64,000 bases of DNA from Bombyx mori. Lineage: Eukaryota > Arthropoda > Insecta > Lepidoptera > Bombycidae. Where the stretch lies: positions 7,194,501-7,258,500 of the forward strand of contig NC_085126.1 in assembly GCF_030269925.1 (NCBI RefSeq). The letters are read 5' to 3'. A model generated the notes under the pieces. It saw only the letters and a list, made by a program, of their open reading frames with translations, was not told the DNA's origin and did not search any database. Within the stretch, counting starts at the first letter, position 1; each line of letters starts with the position of its first letter. The translations under genes and the position numbers were made by a program. Shown piece after piece: positions 21,440-32,437 of this stretch.

Positions 21440-22740
21440 TTATTATATAATTCTTATATAGTTCTACTAGGTTATATAAATAAAATGATAATATTTAAAC
21501 TACAACTTTAAACTTCATCAGTAAAAACAAACATCTCTCTCGTCTTGCTAATAACTATTAAAAATGTATTTTCTCATACTCAATAACAAAAATTGCTAAA
21601 GTGTATGACTTTATAGCACCGTATGTGCGATATGTTAGGCCGGTCCAAACAAAATTATTAAACTCCTTTTACATTTTGGTTTCTATCATAGTTTTGCAAG
21701 TCAACAATCTACGAAGCATAATGCTGTTTATCATTGTATTCTTGTGCACCATTACCGAACAAAGCCTTTATCTAAAAGATAAAACTTACGTACATAGGTA
21801 TATTCAGATAACATGATCTTGTAATTTATATAAGGTAATGAGAAAAACGAAACATTAACATAACGTTTGTTTGGTTAAGATTTTTATCACAGATCAAACA
21901 GAGATTGCAGATAATTTTGAAGTTCATTATAATGTGATTTACTTTTAGAAATGTTTTCAAATGAATGTCATTGTGAGGTGATTAGGTCAGTGGGTATTCG
22001 TTCATTCACAATGGGGATACCGGGACGATGAAGAGTATTCAGAAAACGCGTGTTCCAGCAGACATGTAGTGATGGATTCTAGACTTAATCAACACGAATT
22101 ACGTTTGAATTTAAAAGAACATTAATGACATATGGCAGTTTGTTTTGTGAGTCCGCGCGGGTATGTACCACCACCCCGCCTATTTCTGCCGTGAAGAAGT
22201 AATGCGTTTCGGTTTGAAGCGTGGGTCAGCCGTTGTAACTATACTGAGATCTTAGAACTTATATCTCTAGATCGGTGGCGACATTTATTTTGTTGATGTC
22301 CATGGGCTCCAGTAACCACTTAACACCAGGTGGGCTGTGAGCTCGTCCACCCATCTAAGCAATAAAAAATAAATAAATAAAAGAAACAAAAAAAGTAAAA
22401 ATAAAAAAATTAAAACAAGCAAAACCAAGCTCGTGTACTAGTTAGGTGAACTAAAAATAACGGATATTGTACGAATTCACAATAGGCCACCTGTCGCTTC
22501 GCACGGCCATTGTGACGGCCCGGCTGATGAAAAGTGTTGCCCACTTGTGTATATCAAAGCATTGTATCGAATAATCTACATATAAACCTTTGTTGTATTG
22601 TGAGATGTGTGAATCGTCGTCCTTTCAAAGTATTGTAGTTTTTAAGATCACGTGAGCTGTGTCGAAGAGGATAGAACCGAGAAAAATTTAGAATAAACGT
22701 ACTAAACAGATGAATGTCTGGCGTAAGTTTATTTTATTAC
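21440..22740. other. Spacer with one family A repeat
   Basis: Apart from the repeat at 22141-22381 nothing is recognised. 22450-22700 is less AT-rich but has no frame or inverted ends. Confidence 0.45.
22141..22381 (+). repeat. Family A repeat
   Basis: TTGTTTTGTGAGTCCGCGCG start, CATCTAAGCAATAAAAAATA end. Confidence 0.8.
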
Positions 22741-22743
22741 AGA

Positions 22744-23036
22744 CTAGCTGACCCGGCAGACTTCGTAGTGCCTCAATCTATAAATAAAAGACCGAAACTT
22801 TTGTATAAAATAGATTTAAAACAAACCAAAGGAATCCGTCCGACGGGGGACACATCAAAGAAAAACAAAATTGTTATTTTTATTTAATTTCGAGTATTTT
22901 CATATTTATCTAACTTTTGAACCTTCTCTGGACTTCCACAAATAATTCAAGACCAAAATTAGCCAAATCGGTCCAGCCGTTCTCGAGTTTTAGCGAGACA
23001 AACGAACAGCAATTCATTTTTATACATATAGATAGA
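22744..23036 (-). mobile_element. Non-autonomous Helitron, family A-type
   Basis: The reverse strand ends ...GTCTGCCGGGTCAGCTAG/T and starts ATCTATCTATATGTATAAAA. The 28128-28419 copy matches over its length (GGCACTACGAAGTCTGCCGG, CGTCGGACGGATTCCTTT). Confidence 0.75.
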
Positions 23037-23039
23037 TAC

Positions 23040-23398
23040 CACGTTAGTCAAAATTCGACTATAATTAATTGAAATTATAAATTTGAACCATAATAATGGT
23101 TCTGTTGTTAAAGACTATTTACCTATACTTCTATAACCACAGATTTCACCAAGACTACACCTAAGACACATATCAATAAAGACTAATAGATTAAATGTAT
23201 GTTGTGTCAAATACATGGTAGTGTGTGTAATGTTTTTATTTATTTATTTTATGTATTTTTTATGCATAATTAAAAAAATATTAACATTTTGCACTCCTTC
23301 GCTATATTCTCTATATTTCATACTCCTCCGTCCGCACTATTTTCGTAAAAAGGGGTACCAACAAAGTTTTTGCTTCACGTACTAATTATATAGATAAG
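23040..23398 (-). mobile_element. Non-autonomous Helitron, family C (3' end damaged)
   Basis: Shares TATAATTAATTGAAATTATA, TTTTATGCATAATTAAAAAA and TTTTTGCTTCACGTACTAAT with the other family C copies. It directly follows another Helitron. Confidence 0.65.
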
Positions 23399-23467
23399 AT
23401 GTCTTGACAACATTAATGATGCACACAATGTTTTCACATGTCTCGGTGGAAAAGGTTGTATGTTGCC

Positions 23468-23635
23468 TTTTTTATAGAACTTATATGGGTAGATAAAGAA
23501 ATCTACAACCCAAATGCCGCCACCCAACTTTAGATATGACTTCTAAAGTCTCCGTTTTTCCAGTACAACGGCTAACCCATCTTTCAAACCGAAACGCATC
23601 ACTGATTCACGACAGAAATAGGCAGGGTGGTAAAA
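23468..23635 (-). repeat. Family A repeat, partial and diverged
   Basis: TATGGGTAGATAAAGAAATC to GACAGAAATAGGCAGGGTGG, in reverse. Confidence 0.6.
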
Positions 23636-23638
23636 CAT

Positions 23639-23768
23639 TACACATTTATACTCTTTGTTTATTGTCAAACTATTGTTATTGTTTTATGTCTGTGGTCAAA
23701 TTGAGAATAGATTAATATTGTTTGTCTTTATATTTGTCTAAAGTGTAGTCTTGGCGAAATCTGTGCAG
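23639..23768 (+). repeat. Helitron family C fragment
   Basis: CTCTTTGTTTATTGTCAAAC to GTCTTGGCGAAATCTGTG matches the middle of family C. Both ends are missing. Confidence 0.6.
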
Positions 23769-24128
23769 CCTTAAAAAACACTGCCATCAATTAAAAAAAA
23801 AAATATTATTAGCCTATGTAAATACCGGTGGTTTTCAAGATTCTGCCTGTATCTGCCTATTCTGCCAAAATTCCGTGGCAAAGCAGTGATTTCAATCGAT
23901 ATAATTGGTTATCTTTACAATACAATAATTGAGATATCGATATGATTGCCGTTGTCATATCTCTGCGCTCTGTGTATCTCAAGGCTTAACGCGAAATCGG
24001 TCGTCCTTTGAACTCTTGTGACGAAAATATCATTCAAGTTGGTAGCATTACAAAATCGTTCCACTTCCACTTGTAACTCAAGTGATTTATCAACTCTTAT
24101 CACGAACATAAAATAGCTAAACGAGATA

Positions 24129-25420
24129 CAAGGGCGGGATGATAAGTAACTAGCCTAACAATAAAACACTTAACTTTTCGTGATAAAATTAATTTTATTT
24201 TTCGACATAGTCTCCGTGAACTTCTACGCACTTATTCCATCTTCGTTCTAAAGCAGTAATGCCTTCCATAAAATAATTTCTTTCGAGGCCTGCAAAATAC
24301 TCCTCTACAGCGCCTATGACTTCATCATTTGTGGCAAATTTCTGTCCGCCCAAAAAAGTTTTGAATTTAAGGAATAAGTGGAAGTCTGATGGCGCTATAT
24401 CAGGCGAATAAGGTGGGTGGGACAGCAAATCATACTTCAATTCGTTGATTTTTGCCATAGCTTTAACACATGTGTGAACCCTAGCGTTGTCTTGGGGGAA
24501 GATGATTTTTTTTTCGCCAAATCTGGTTGTTTTTGCTGAATACACTGATGAAAATTATATAGAAGATTAGCGTAATATTCTCTATTAATCGTTTGACCTT
24601 TAGGAAGGTAATCTATCATCAAGATCCCATCTGCATCTCAAAAGACGGAAGCCACCACTTTTCCAGCCGACTTTACAGCCATGGCTTTTTTGGAGCCGGG
24701 CATCGCGATTGCGTCCACTGTTTTGATTGAATTTTTGATTCTGGCGTGTAATAACGAACCCATGTTTCATCTGTTATTACAAATCGACGTAAAAAATCGG
24801 CATGATTACTCTGAAACGGTCCAGACATTCTTTTGACTTTTGCACCCGAATCCTCTTTTGATCGTGCGTAAGCAATCGCGGCACCCAACGGGCCGATGAC
24901 TTTTTCATATTTAATTCCTCACTTAGGATATGATGTACCCGGTCTTTTGAGATACCTGTAGTATCAGCTGTTTCAGATAACTCCAGTCGTCGCTCTGTTA
25001 AAACCATATCATGTACTTTCACGACCATTTCCGGAGTCGTGACGCTTTTTGGACGTCCGGGGCGGGCTTCATCTTGGACACATGTACGACCGCGTTTAAA
25101 CTCAGCCACCCAGTTTTTTACTGTGGTATAAGAAGGAGCACATTCACCCTAAGCATTATTTAATTCGTCATAGATAGCTATCCTCTTCATGTCCTTCATA
25201 TGAAGAAACTTTATCACCGCTCTTTGTTCAATTTTATCCATTTTGAAAACACTTGACGAAATATATTTTCAAATGACAAAAAATCAATAAAATTTTCACG
25301 CCACCAAATTCAAATTTAGAACACAGGTAGCCAGAGATACAAATTTAAAAATGACATATACATTTTTTTAATTTTTACTTTTTAAATAGAAGAGGCTAGT
25401 TACTTATCATCCCGCCCTCG
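24129..25420 (-). mobile_element. Complete mariner element (D,D34D), transposase inactivated
   Basis: The element is 1292 bp, flanked by TA at 24127-24128 and 25421-25422. Inverted ends of 28 bases differ at one position (C.AGGGCGGGATGATAAGT...). The transposase runs on the - strand from an ATG at 25241 (MDKIEQRAVIKFLHMKDMKR), with a stop at codon 31. It then has the helix-turn-helix region (EARPGRPKSVTTPEMVVKVH) and a frameshift near 24830. The catalytic Asp blocks are DETWVRYYTPE, PQDNARVHT and SPDIAPSDFH, with 34 residues between the second and third Asp. At least two frameshifts separate these blocks, so no active protein is made. Clean ends and target duplication suggest moderate age. 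Confidence 0.92.
24195..25241 (-). pseudogene. Mariner transposase pseudogene
   Basis: Remains of a transposase of about 345 residues split over three frames. The N-terminal DNA-binding part lies at 25241-24780, the first catalytic block at about 24770, and the second and third blocks at 24545-24195. The C-terminus (KCVEVHGDYVEK) is intact. The changes are one premature stop (25149-25151) and frameshifts near 24830 and between 24670 and 24550. Confidence 0.85.
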
Positions 25421-25424
25421 TATA

Positions 25425-26600
25425 TATATTTGTACAAGTAGGTATAATGATATTGGGTACTCCAGAATAAATAAACAATAAAAGACTTAATTGCGTTTTC
25501 TGTTATGTGTATAATGAGAAAACAACATTTAAAGCCCTTAATTTAATAAAATTATTATTTTTAACAAACTGAACTTTCTTTTTACTGAATGTCAAACTTC
25601 ACTGAATGACATATAAGAAAAATCCTTTTTATAAAACTAAAGAGTTTTAGACTATGAAGGTTTTCCTTTACATATTATTACGTGGAAATACCGAAATTTT
25701 AGGTAGGTAATAACGTATGCTGTATTAGCACCTTAAATGATTTAAATAATAAAATGTAACACGCACGTATATAAATAGGCAATCACTATAAGCCATATGT
25801 ACTATATATAATACACATCCTACCTCCATCGAAACTTTAGCGCTCTTTTATTAGCTTTGTATCCATGTTTGTTCGTATATGACGAAATATATTTAATGTA
25901 ATTTTCACCGACTTCAAGAGGTTTTTTTTTTAATAGCTTAGATGGGTGGACGAGCTCATAGCCCACCTCCATAGACATCTTTAACGTAAATGCCACCCAC
26001 TTTGACTTCCAATTAACTTGAAATTTTGCACACGAATCGAGTACCGATGACAGTACAATAATTTTAAATATATTTAAAAATGTATTAAATACAAATATGT
26101 GGGTTGGTAGTGCGAAATCTAATGGCGCTTTTCTTTAAAATCTTAAAGAACCCACACGCTTCGTCTAAATCTGAATCGATGACTGCCATCGACATTCTTT
26201 TTTTTTTTTATATATGTAGTTTGCCAGTGTGAACTAATGTAACACTACCGATTTACTCACTTATAGAATAATACTAAATTCACTCTAATAATATATGATA
26301 TCTTTATTAACGGGATAATAAAAAAATATGAAATTAGTAAGTAATAGTTTGGTATATTATATTATTATCGGATCAAGAGAGAAGACGCCAACTAAAATTG
26401 GCGGGAATAGATGATAGAACATAATTAGGTAATAATTAATGTTTCTAAATAATCTGCATGCAAATAGGCAAAGGAAAAAATTATGTACCGAATCTACAAT
26501 TTACGAGTATTGCTTCAACTGTCAATCGATTTTTGCTAACTAGCTCCGTTCCTTATTGTATCTTAAATAAATATATTTAAAAAAAATTAGATGATTTTCA
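25425..26600. other. AT-rich spacer with one family A fragment
   Basis: No gene seen. A family A fragment lies at 25920-26010, and a relative of the 4015-4115 repeat near 25845. Confidence 0.45.
25920..26010 (-). repeat. Family A 3' fragment
   Basis: TTTTTTAATAGCTTAGATGG then GTGGACGAGCTCATAGCCCA, ending AAATGCCACCCACTTTGA. Confidence 0.65.
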
Positions 26601-26720
26601 AATATAACGGAGTGACCGGTGATCATATCGACTGATGACGTCAGCAACGCTAACGTCATTCTATGCTTTATTATCATTGCCTTCCGTAGTGACAGTAGTT
26701 ATGACTCAATTTTCCAATGA

Positions 26721-27136
26721 ATTCCATTTATTGGATTTCAAGCGTACAACAAAAATAAATAATATTTAAAAAAACTAACAAAATTCGCTTTTACAGAAAA
26801 TCCAATTAAAAACTAGAAAATTTTTTTAATAAATTTGAATTAAAAATAGTGTAAGAAAAAATGTTTTTATTATTTTATTGTAAAAAAGCGTGGGGAGCTT
26901 TTCAGGATATTATCAAAATAGCCCTTCTACTCATATCTGTTCATAAAATAGTTGCAACTACTGATACCATGCACCCCACGCGTTTTTTTACAATAAAATC
27001 ATTTTTTCTTACACTATTTTTAATTCAAATTTATTAATATTTATTGTCTATTTTTTAGTTGGTTTTTCCATAAAAGCCTATTTTGTTAGTTTTTTTAACT
27101 ATTTTTTTTGTACGCTTGAAATTCAATAAATGGAAT
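26721..27136. repeat. 416-bp hairpin MITE
   Basis: ATTCCATTTATTGGATTTCA on the left recurs reversed on the right (TGAAATTCAATAAATGGAAT). Inner arms also pair: TTATTGTAAAAAAGCGTGGG at about 26876 with CCCCACGCGTTTTTTTACAA at about 26975. A partial copy of the left end lies at 27385-27475. Confidence 0.7.
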
Positions 27137-27239
27137 ACTTCATTTTTTACAAATATTTCATTTTTTAGTTGAATTTAAATTTTTTCCAATTTTTTTTTTA
27201 AATATTGAATTGTCATCAGTTCTTAATAAGTAGGTATAC

Positions 27240-27475
27240 CAAATTTCTAGTTAATCCGACGTTTTGAAGGGGGTCAAAATCATGTTCAAAGATTCCGTTA
27301 CAAACATACATACGTCTGAAGCTAATAAAAGCGTATTAAAAAATGGATTCTTTAAAGATATGATCGGTGAACGACATTGACCGATCATTGCCTTCCATAG
27401 TGACAGTAATTAAGACTGGCTATTCCAATGAATTCCATTTATTGAATTTCAAGCGTACAACAAAAACAACAGAAA
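27240..27475. repeat. Fragments of two repeats seen elsewhere
   Basis: 27270-27345 (CGTTTTGAAGGGGGTCAAAA to GCTAATAAAAGCG) is the reverse of 4018-4110. 27387-27475 (GCCTTCCATAGTGACAGTAA, ATTCCATTTATTGAATTTCA) repeats 26677-26760. Confidence 0.6.
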
Positions 27476-27479
27476 GCTC

Positions 27480-28125
27480 CACACCGTTCGGTTGCTCCAG
27501 CCGGAATGCGTTTTTTTTTCTTTAAATAAATTTTGAAACTCATAGTTTTAGATCAGAAGCTCAATATAGGCCACCATTTATCACCATTTATCAGAAGGAG
27601 GTCGTAACAGCTATATAATATGTATGCAAGTAGTACATTATCTTATTTCGATAATACAACGAAACTTAGCTTGGAGTCAGATGACCGGTTTTTCCTGATT
27701 AGATATTTATAACATCTTAATCTCGGAACAGAATAAATCATAAACTTGAATCAGATGATCAGCGCCCATGATAAAACTTGAAAGATTGATAAGCTCCTTT
27801 CATGTAGGCATTAATAAAATACCCTGTTAATATCTCACAGGAGAATACATTTTTGAGACGCAATTTTTGGTTAATTGTGTTTATGGTAGCACGTTCAATA
27901 ATGAAGATATCGAGGCCTCAAGAGATCTGACGAACTCGCATATGTAGGGGGAACATGAACGAAGAAATTTTTATATTAATATTTATTTATCAATTTATTT
28001 TCAAGAGGTTATGTTTTGATTTCCACTGGAAAGTCTTTAGCGACATTCTTATTGAATTTAGACAAAACTAAGGATTATCATGGTAAGACTTATACTTACC
28101 TACATTAATAAATAGATAATTTGTA
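27480..28125. other. Spacer, nothing recognised
   Basis: No long frame, inverted ends or shared repeat seen. Confidence 0.45.
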
Positions 28126-28127
28126 AA

Positions 28128-28419
28128 TCTATATATATAAAAATGAAACCCGTTTTCCGTTGTCACGACATAACATGAAAACGGCTTGACCGATTTGGCT
28201 AATTTTGGTCTTGAATTATTTGTTGAAGTCCAGAGAAGGTTTAAAAGGTTAGATAAATATAAAAATATTCGGAATTAAATAAAAATAACAATTTTGTTTT
28301 TCCTTTGATGTGTCCCCCGTCGGACGGATTCCTTTTGTTTGTTTTAAGTTTATCTTAAACAAAAGTTTAGGTCTTTTATTTATCGATTGAGGCACTACGA
28401 AGTCTGCCGGGTCAGTTAG
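28128..28419 (+). mobile_element. Non-autonomous Helitron, second copy of the 22744 type
   Basis: Starts TCTATATATATAAAAATGAA, ends TCTGCCGGGTCAGTTAG/T. Same interior as 22744-23036. Confidence 0.75.
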
Positions 28420-28439
28420 TTATAAATAAATTGTAATCT

Positions 28440-28655
28440 GCGTAATTACTGGTACCAGCTAGTACCGGCCTATTTCTGCCGTGAAGCAGTAACGCCTTTC
28501 GGTTTGAAGGGTGGGGCAGCCGTTATAACTATACTGATCTTATATCTCAAGGTGGGTGGCGCATTTACGATGTAGATGTCCATGGGCTCCAGTAACCACT
28601 TAGCACCAGGTGGGCTGTGAGCTCGTCCATCGATCTAAACAATAAAAATATATAT
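28440..28655 (+). repeat. Family A repeat
   Basis: TAATTACTGGTACCAGCTAG start with a short deletion, CATCGATCTAAACAATAAAA end. Directly after a Helitron. Confidence 0.75.
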
Positions 28656-28889
28656 TAAAAAATAAAATAGTAAAAGCGTATTATGAGAGAGTATAAAGTA
28701 AGTACACGCCATTGAATTGCATTGAGAGTTCGGTTAAACATTAAGGAAATGTATGAACGTGAATTTTGTGCCTAATCATTTGGGTTTTTTTTGTACAAAA
28801 ATAACATTATTGTTTCTCATTAGTCAGGAATAATGAGAAAAACCGGTGATTTTCGGTCATGATTTGATAGTAGCTATTATGGCGCGTTG

Positions 28890-29212
28890 GATTACCTGCA
28901 GATTTCTGACGCTAGGATGGGACAGCGATCGAAGAAGGGCGAATGCCCAGCTTCGGACCTGTTGGAGGCGACCTCTCCCTGGTGAAGGTTACGGGGCGAC
29001 CTGAGGGGGCGAAGCCACGCGGTGCGCTGTATAAGTTCCGTAGAACTGCGGAAAGCTGACGTAAAGTTATCGATTACCCGGTTATAGATTTTGCGAAGCA
29101 CAGCTCTTGCTTGGGCTCGTGTTAGCAACGTCGTAAGGTTTGAGCCCTGTGCGCTCACCTATTAGTTCGGTGAATCTAGAATAACCCCTCAAAGTTACTA
29201 GAATCGGTAGGA
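28890..29212 (+). repeat. Family B tail on a different head
   Basis: From GATTTTGCGAAGCACAGCTC (29089) to TAGAATCGGTAGGAAAAAAA it is family B. 28890-29080 (GGACAGCGATCGAAGAAGGG, CGACCTGAGGGGGCGAAGCC) is a GC-rich head not seen in the other copies. Confidence 0.6.
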
Positions 29213-29214
29213 AA

Positions 29215-29520
29215 AAAAATCGACTATTGCCTCAAAATCCCGTCGATCAGGCGTCCTAGGGGTGGCGCCGCCAGTTTGGCTGTAGTGTTGACCGCGGGAA
29301 TCCGGGAACTTTGCCGAGTTTTTACCCCGAACGGAGATCGGACGTCGGATCAGAGAGTACAAATAGGAATCGTTTAGTGGGCAGGCTTCAAAAACATCCT
29401 TGAACCCGCCCCCTGTTCCCAAAATCTGCAGACTGTCAAGTTCTGCTCCATAGACGCGGAAACCTAATATGAGATTCAGCCAACTGCCCGTAAAAAATGA
29501 TTCCAACATCGACATTCAAT
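29215..29520 (-). other. GC-rich segment with an open frame, unassigned
   Basis: About 300 bases richer in G+C than the surroundings, with a 105-codon - strand frame (MSMLESFFTGSWLNLILGFR, ... PISVRGKNSAKFPDSRGQHY). It does not match a family I know and no splice context supports it. It may be part of an old mobile element next to the family B repeat. Confidence 0.25.
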
Positions 29521-30004
29521 TTCGTTAATGATTTTTTGCTTTGCTCAGTTATTTTTTTAAGATTACATTATCTAACAAAATTTTAAAATGACAACGTGAA
29601 ATGCTTTTTTATTGTGTTATTATTATTTTATACATATCAACCACCACTGATAAGTACTCAATTGTACTCACTTATATCATATCAACAACTTGTCAATCTT
29701 TCTTTAAATATATATATTTCACACTATGTCCAATCCTCAGTACCTACGCAAAACTTCTTTAGAATAATCAGGGTTGCCTTGTGCAAAAATTCCGATACAT
29801 TTCTCATTCTTTCTTTTTTTAGTAACGGGTTTGCTTGCGATGCAATCGTCGCTAGGATCATGAGGTCACACGGTCACGAGGGCAATGTTACAAGTCTGGG
29901 CTCGCAAACAAGCAAACTAAGGTATTGTTCATATTTTTTAAACGCTCGTGTTACAAGGAGAGAGTGAGGGAGAGGGAAGGGGGAGAGTAGTCTTACATCA
30001 GCTA

Positions 30005-30240
30005 GTGGCATCGAGGGCTTATTCTGACTTTACCGTGATTGGTGGACAAGGACACAGGGCTCGGCCTTAAAGAGTACGCTTATATCTGCCCTAACAAGAG
30101 CAGTGCTTAAGTGAACCTACCATCAGATCGGAATTGCGATCCACTGAGGAGTGAGTTGTGTATCTGGGTTAAATTGCACGTTAAACTTCATTGAACGAGA
30201 ATGTTCACCGGCGTTTGGAGTACCTAAAAGCACTAAGAGA
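30005..30240 (-). repeat. Family B repeat, diverged
   Basis: CCTAACAAGAGCAGTGCTTA, CCATCAGATCGGAATTGCGA, GTTTGGAGTACCTAAAAGCA. Confidence 0.6.
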
Positions 30241-30249
30241 GGACCTACG

Positions 30250-30278
30250 AGAGAGAAAGAGAGAGAGAGAGAGAAATA
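30250..30278. repeat. (GA)n microsatellite
   Basis: GAGAGAAAGAGAGAGAGAGA run. Confidence 0.75.
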
Positions 30279-30537
30279 TAATCAACTATCCAGCCCCGCA
30301 GATGTTGTTCCGTCTTGGAAATAAATTAAAAACTTAGCACCAAATTGGAGTTCCACGTACCAACTGTACATTTAAGCCATCTGATAAGGACTCAACTTCT
30401 ATCGACCCAGTGAAATCCGCAAATGCATTCCCTTCGCTTGGCAGGAGCTTATTGATGAACACGCGTCCAGAAAAATTTCATATAAGTACATTAACAGATT
30501 TTTGTCCCTGTAATGATCATGTATGAAATAGTTCGGG

Positions 30538-30635
30538 TAGCTGTTAGCAAAACCCACCCCTCCTGGCTGAGACTACTAGCCCACCACTCCTGGTGAAACT
30601 GGAAAGGCTTCCGGGCTACCTACCAGTAATCCTTA
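30538..30635 (+). repeat. Family B variant tail
   Basis: GTTAGCAAAACCCACCCCTC to GGCTTCCGGGCTACCTACCA is the reverse of the tail variant at 41322. Confidence 0.55.
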
Positions 30636-30649
30636 AAACCTAAAGTTAC

Positions 30650-30893
30650 ATTACTGGTGATAGGACGTCGTGTGAGTCCACACGGGTAGGTACCACCACC
30701 CTGCTTATTTCTGCCGTGAAGCAGTCATGCGTTTCCGTCTGAAGGGTGGAGCAGCCTGTAAAAGCCTTACAACTCATATCTCAAGGTGGGTGGTGGCATT
30801 TACTTTATAGATGTATATGGGCTTCGCCAACCCTCACAAGGTGGGCTATGAGTCTACCCATCTACGCAATAAAAATAAATAAATAAAAACCTA
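30650..30893 (+). repeat. Family A repeat, first of an inverted pair
   Basis: TTACTGGTGATAGGACGTCG start, CATCTACGCAATAAAAATAA end. A reversed copy begins about 40 bases later. Confidence 0.8.
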
Positions 30894-30934
30894 TAAAGTA
30901 GAAACGAAAAGAGCTCAGAACTCGTTGAAGATTT

Positions 30935-31182
30935 AATTTTTTTATTGCTTAGATGGGTGGACGAGCTCACAGCCCACCTTAATGGTTACTGGAGCCCATA
31001 GACATCTATAACGTAAATGCGCCACCCATCTTCAGATATAAGTTCTAAGATCTCAGTATAGTTACAGCGGCTGCCCCACCCTTCAAACCGAAACGCATCA
31101 CTGCTTCACGGCAGAAATAGGCAGGGTAGTGGTACCTACCCGCACGGACTCACAAAAGGTCCTACCACCAGTAAAGATGGTA
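30935..31182 (-). repeat. Family A repeat, second of an inverted pair, upstream of ACP
   Basis: TTTTTTTATTGCTTAGATGG to GGTCCTACCACCAGTAA, in reverse. It ends about 215 bases before the ACP TATA box. Confidence 0.8.
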
Positions 31183-31397
31183 GGACCTCTTGAAGAAGAT
31201 TCAAAAGTGAAAATTTTTTTGGAAAGTTATCAGAGAGCGAGTGAGTGGGGAGGCATCTTCCGAAACATTTACCGAAATTGTCGCAAAATTGTCCGGTTAA
31301 CGATAATACGGGAATATTTTCCTCGATACGATCACCCGGATCAAAAGGATATGTTTGAAACTTTTGTACGGGACGCGCAGACTTAATCCTCGCTTAG

Positions 31398-31430
31398 TAT
31401 AAAACGTGTTGTGGAGCCGCCACCGCACAG
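31398..31430 (+). promoter_or_regulatory. TATA box and likely start site of the ACP gene
   Basis: TATAAAA at 31398-31404 is followed about 25-30 bases later by CACAGTTC, a plausible initiator near 31427. Spacing and order are those of a TATA-type RNA polymerase II promoter. A leader exon with a consensus donor follows directly. Confidence 0.6.
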
Positions 31431-31485
31431 TTCAAAGGAAACTTGAGGTGAACCGACACATCGAGATGATCATTCTGAAATACAG
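31428..31485 (+). other. ACP leader exon (5' untranslated)
   Basis: About 58 bases from the likely start site to a consensus donor (TACAG|gtaaga at 31485/31486). It holds an ATG at 31466 (MIILKY). The two most plausible acceptors (after ...tttttaag near 31973 or ...gatatag near 32099) would both stop this frame soon after the splice, so it would act as a short upstream frame, not as the precursor start. Confidence 0.5.
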
Positions 31486-31779
31486 GTAAGACACGAAATC
31501 GTGTTTAAATTGATTTGATTGTGATAACACCCAAATTAATATTGCAGAATTCAAGTGATTTTATTAAAATTTGTAAAAATTTTTATGAAGTTACTACGTA
31601 CGTATGCAGGAGCAAAACTTTTTAATTGAGATGAGATGTAATGTAGTCTCTCACAACGACTGAAGAATATACGGAAATACCTTTTCTAAGTCTCTGCTAA
31701 ACATAATTGTTTTTTACTCTAATAATTATAAATGTTGCTTTACTTGTAGTTCGTTTCCAAATGATTCTTGTCCACCTGA

Positions 31780-31900
31780 TGGTTGTCTGGAAGAGATCGC
31801 TCTTAGCGATAAGACCGCCAATTGTATTTTTTTGTGTTTAATGTATCGCACTGTTTATTTGTTTTTTGGTGTACAATAAAGAATACTCTCTCTCTCTCTC

Positions 31901-31961
<61 letters not shown>

Positions 31962-31962
31962 T
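31780..31962 (+). repeat. LINE 3' tail with long (TC)n, ACP intron 1
   Basis: GTCTGGAAGAGATCGCTCTT AGCGATAAGACCGCC, TTTTTTGGTGTACAATAAAG, then about 70 bases of CT repeats (31887-31957). The pyrimidine run lies just before the likely ACP exon 2 acceptor. Confidence 0.65.
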
Positions 31963-32105
31963 ATTTTTTTTAAGAAAAGAAAAAAAAAACTAACAAAAGA
32001 GAAACTACTAAACACAAATAATCGAAATCATGAAGCGTCGGTGTCTCAAGCCGAATTGCGATTAATAGGCGAACTCTGGTATTTATCACACGATATAGCA
32101 TATGA

Positions 32106-32285
32106 ATGATGAAAGTGAAGATCTTCCGACCGTATTTCAGTTCGTTTTTTGTGTGGGCGGCGTGCGCCCTGGCCGCGGTGGCTGCTCAAATCACCTTCAG
32201 CAGGGATTGGAGCGGCGGGAAACGATCTGTAGCCGAAGCGCCGGTGGACTGTAGACAATTCACGAGATTCTGTCGCCATTTCGTA
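32106..32285 (+). CDS. ACP: ACP (AKH/corazonin-related peptide, AKH3) precursor, exon 2
   Basis: Secreted neuropeptide precursor of the AKH/corazonin/GnRH superfamily. Residues 1-27 (MMKVKIFRPYF then SSFFVWAACALAAVAA) are a classic signal peptide. Residues 28-37 are QITFSRDWSG, followed by GKR: Gln for pyroglutamate, Gly for the C-terminal amide, and Lys-Arg for cleavage. Residues 41-60 start the associated peptide and carry two cysteines (C49, C56). The exon ends CRHFV before gtaagt, phase 0. The mature sequence matches what I recall as the lepidopteran ACP/AKH3 decapeptide. The first of two adjacent ATGs is taken as the start. Confidence 0.93.
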
Positions 32286-32349
32286 GTAAGTATGCAACCT
32301 CATCATTCGATTTGCTCTAGCGGACCACGGACGCAGCTTGGCTCTCGGT

Positions 32350-32437
32350 AAGTAGCGGCTTGGCTTTGCCCCTGGCATTGCTGAAGTCCATGGGCGACGG
32401 TAACCACTCACCATCAGGTGGGCCGTATGCTCGTCTC
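32350..32437 (+). repeat. LINE-L 3' end, half of an inverted pair
   Basis: AGCGGCTTGGCTTTGCCCCT to CATCAGGTGGGCCGTATGCT CGTC. Directly followed by a more internal LINE-L piece in the opposite direction. Confidence 0.7.

Noticed and set aside
22440..22740. Possible LTR or other retroelement end
   Set aside because: No matching second end, primer site or target duplication was found.
31129..31386. 85-codon + strand frame just upstream of the ACP promoter
   Set aside because: It begins inside a family A repeat and has no start, splice or family support. It ends a few bases before the TATA box, so it is most likely chance.
31823..32015. Arg/Glu and Ser/Leu repeat proteins around the TC run
   Set aside because: They are translations of a microsatellite.
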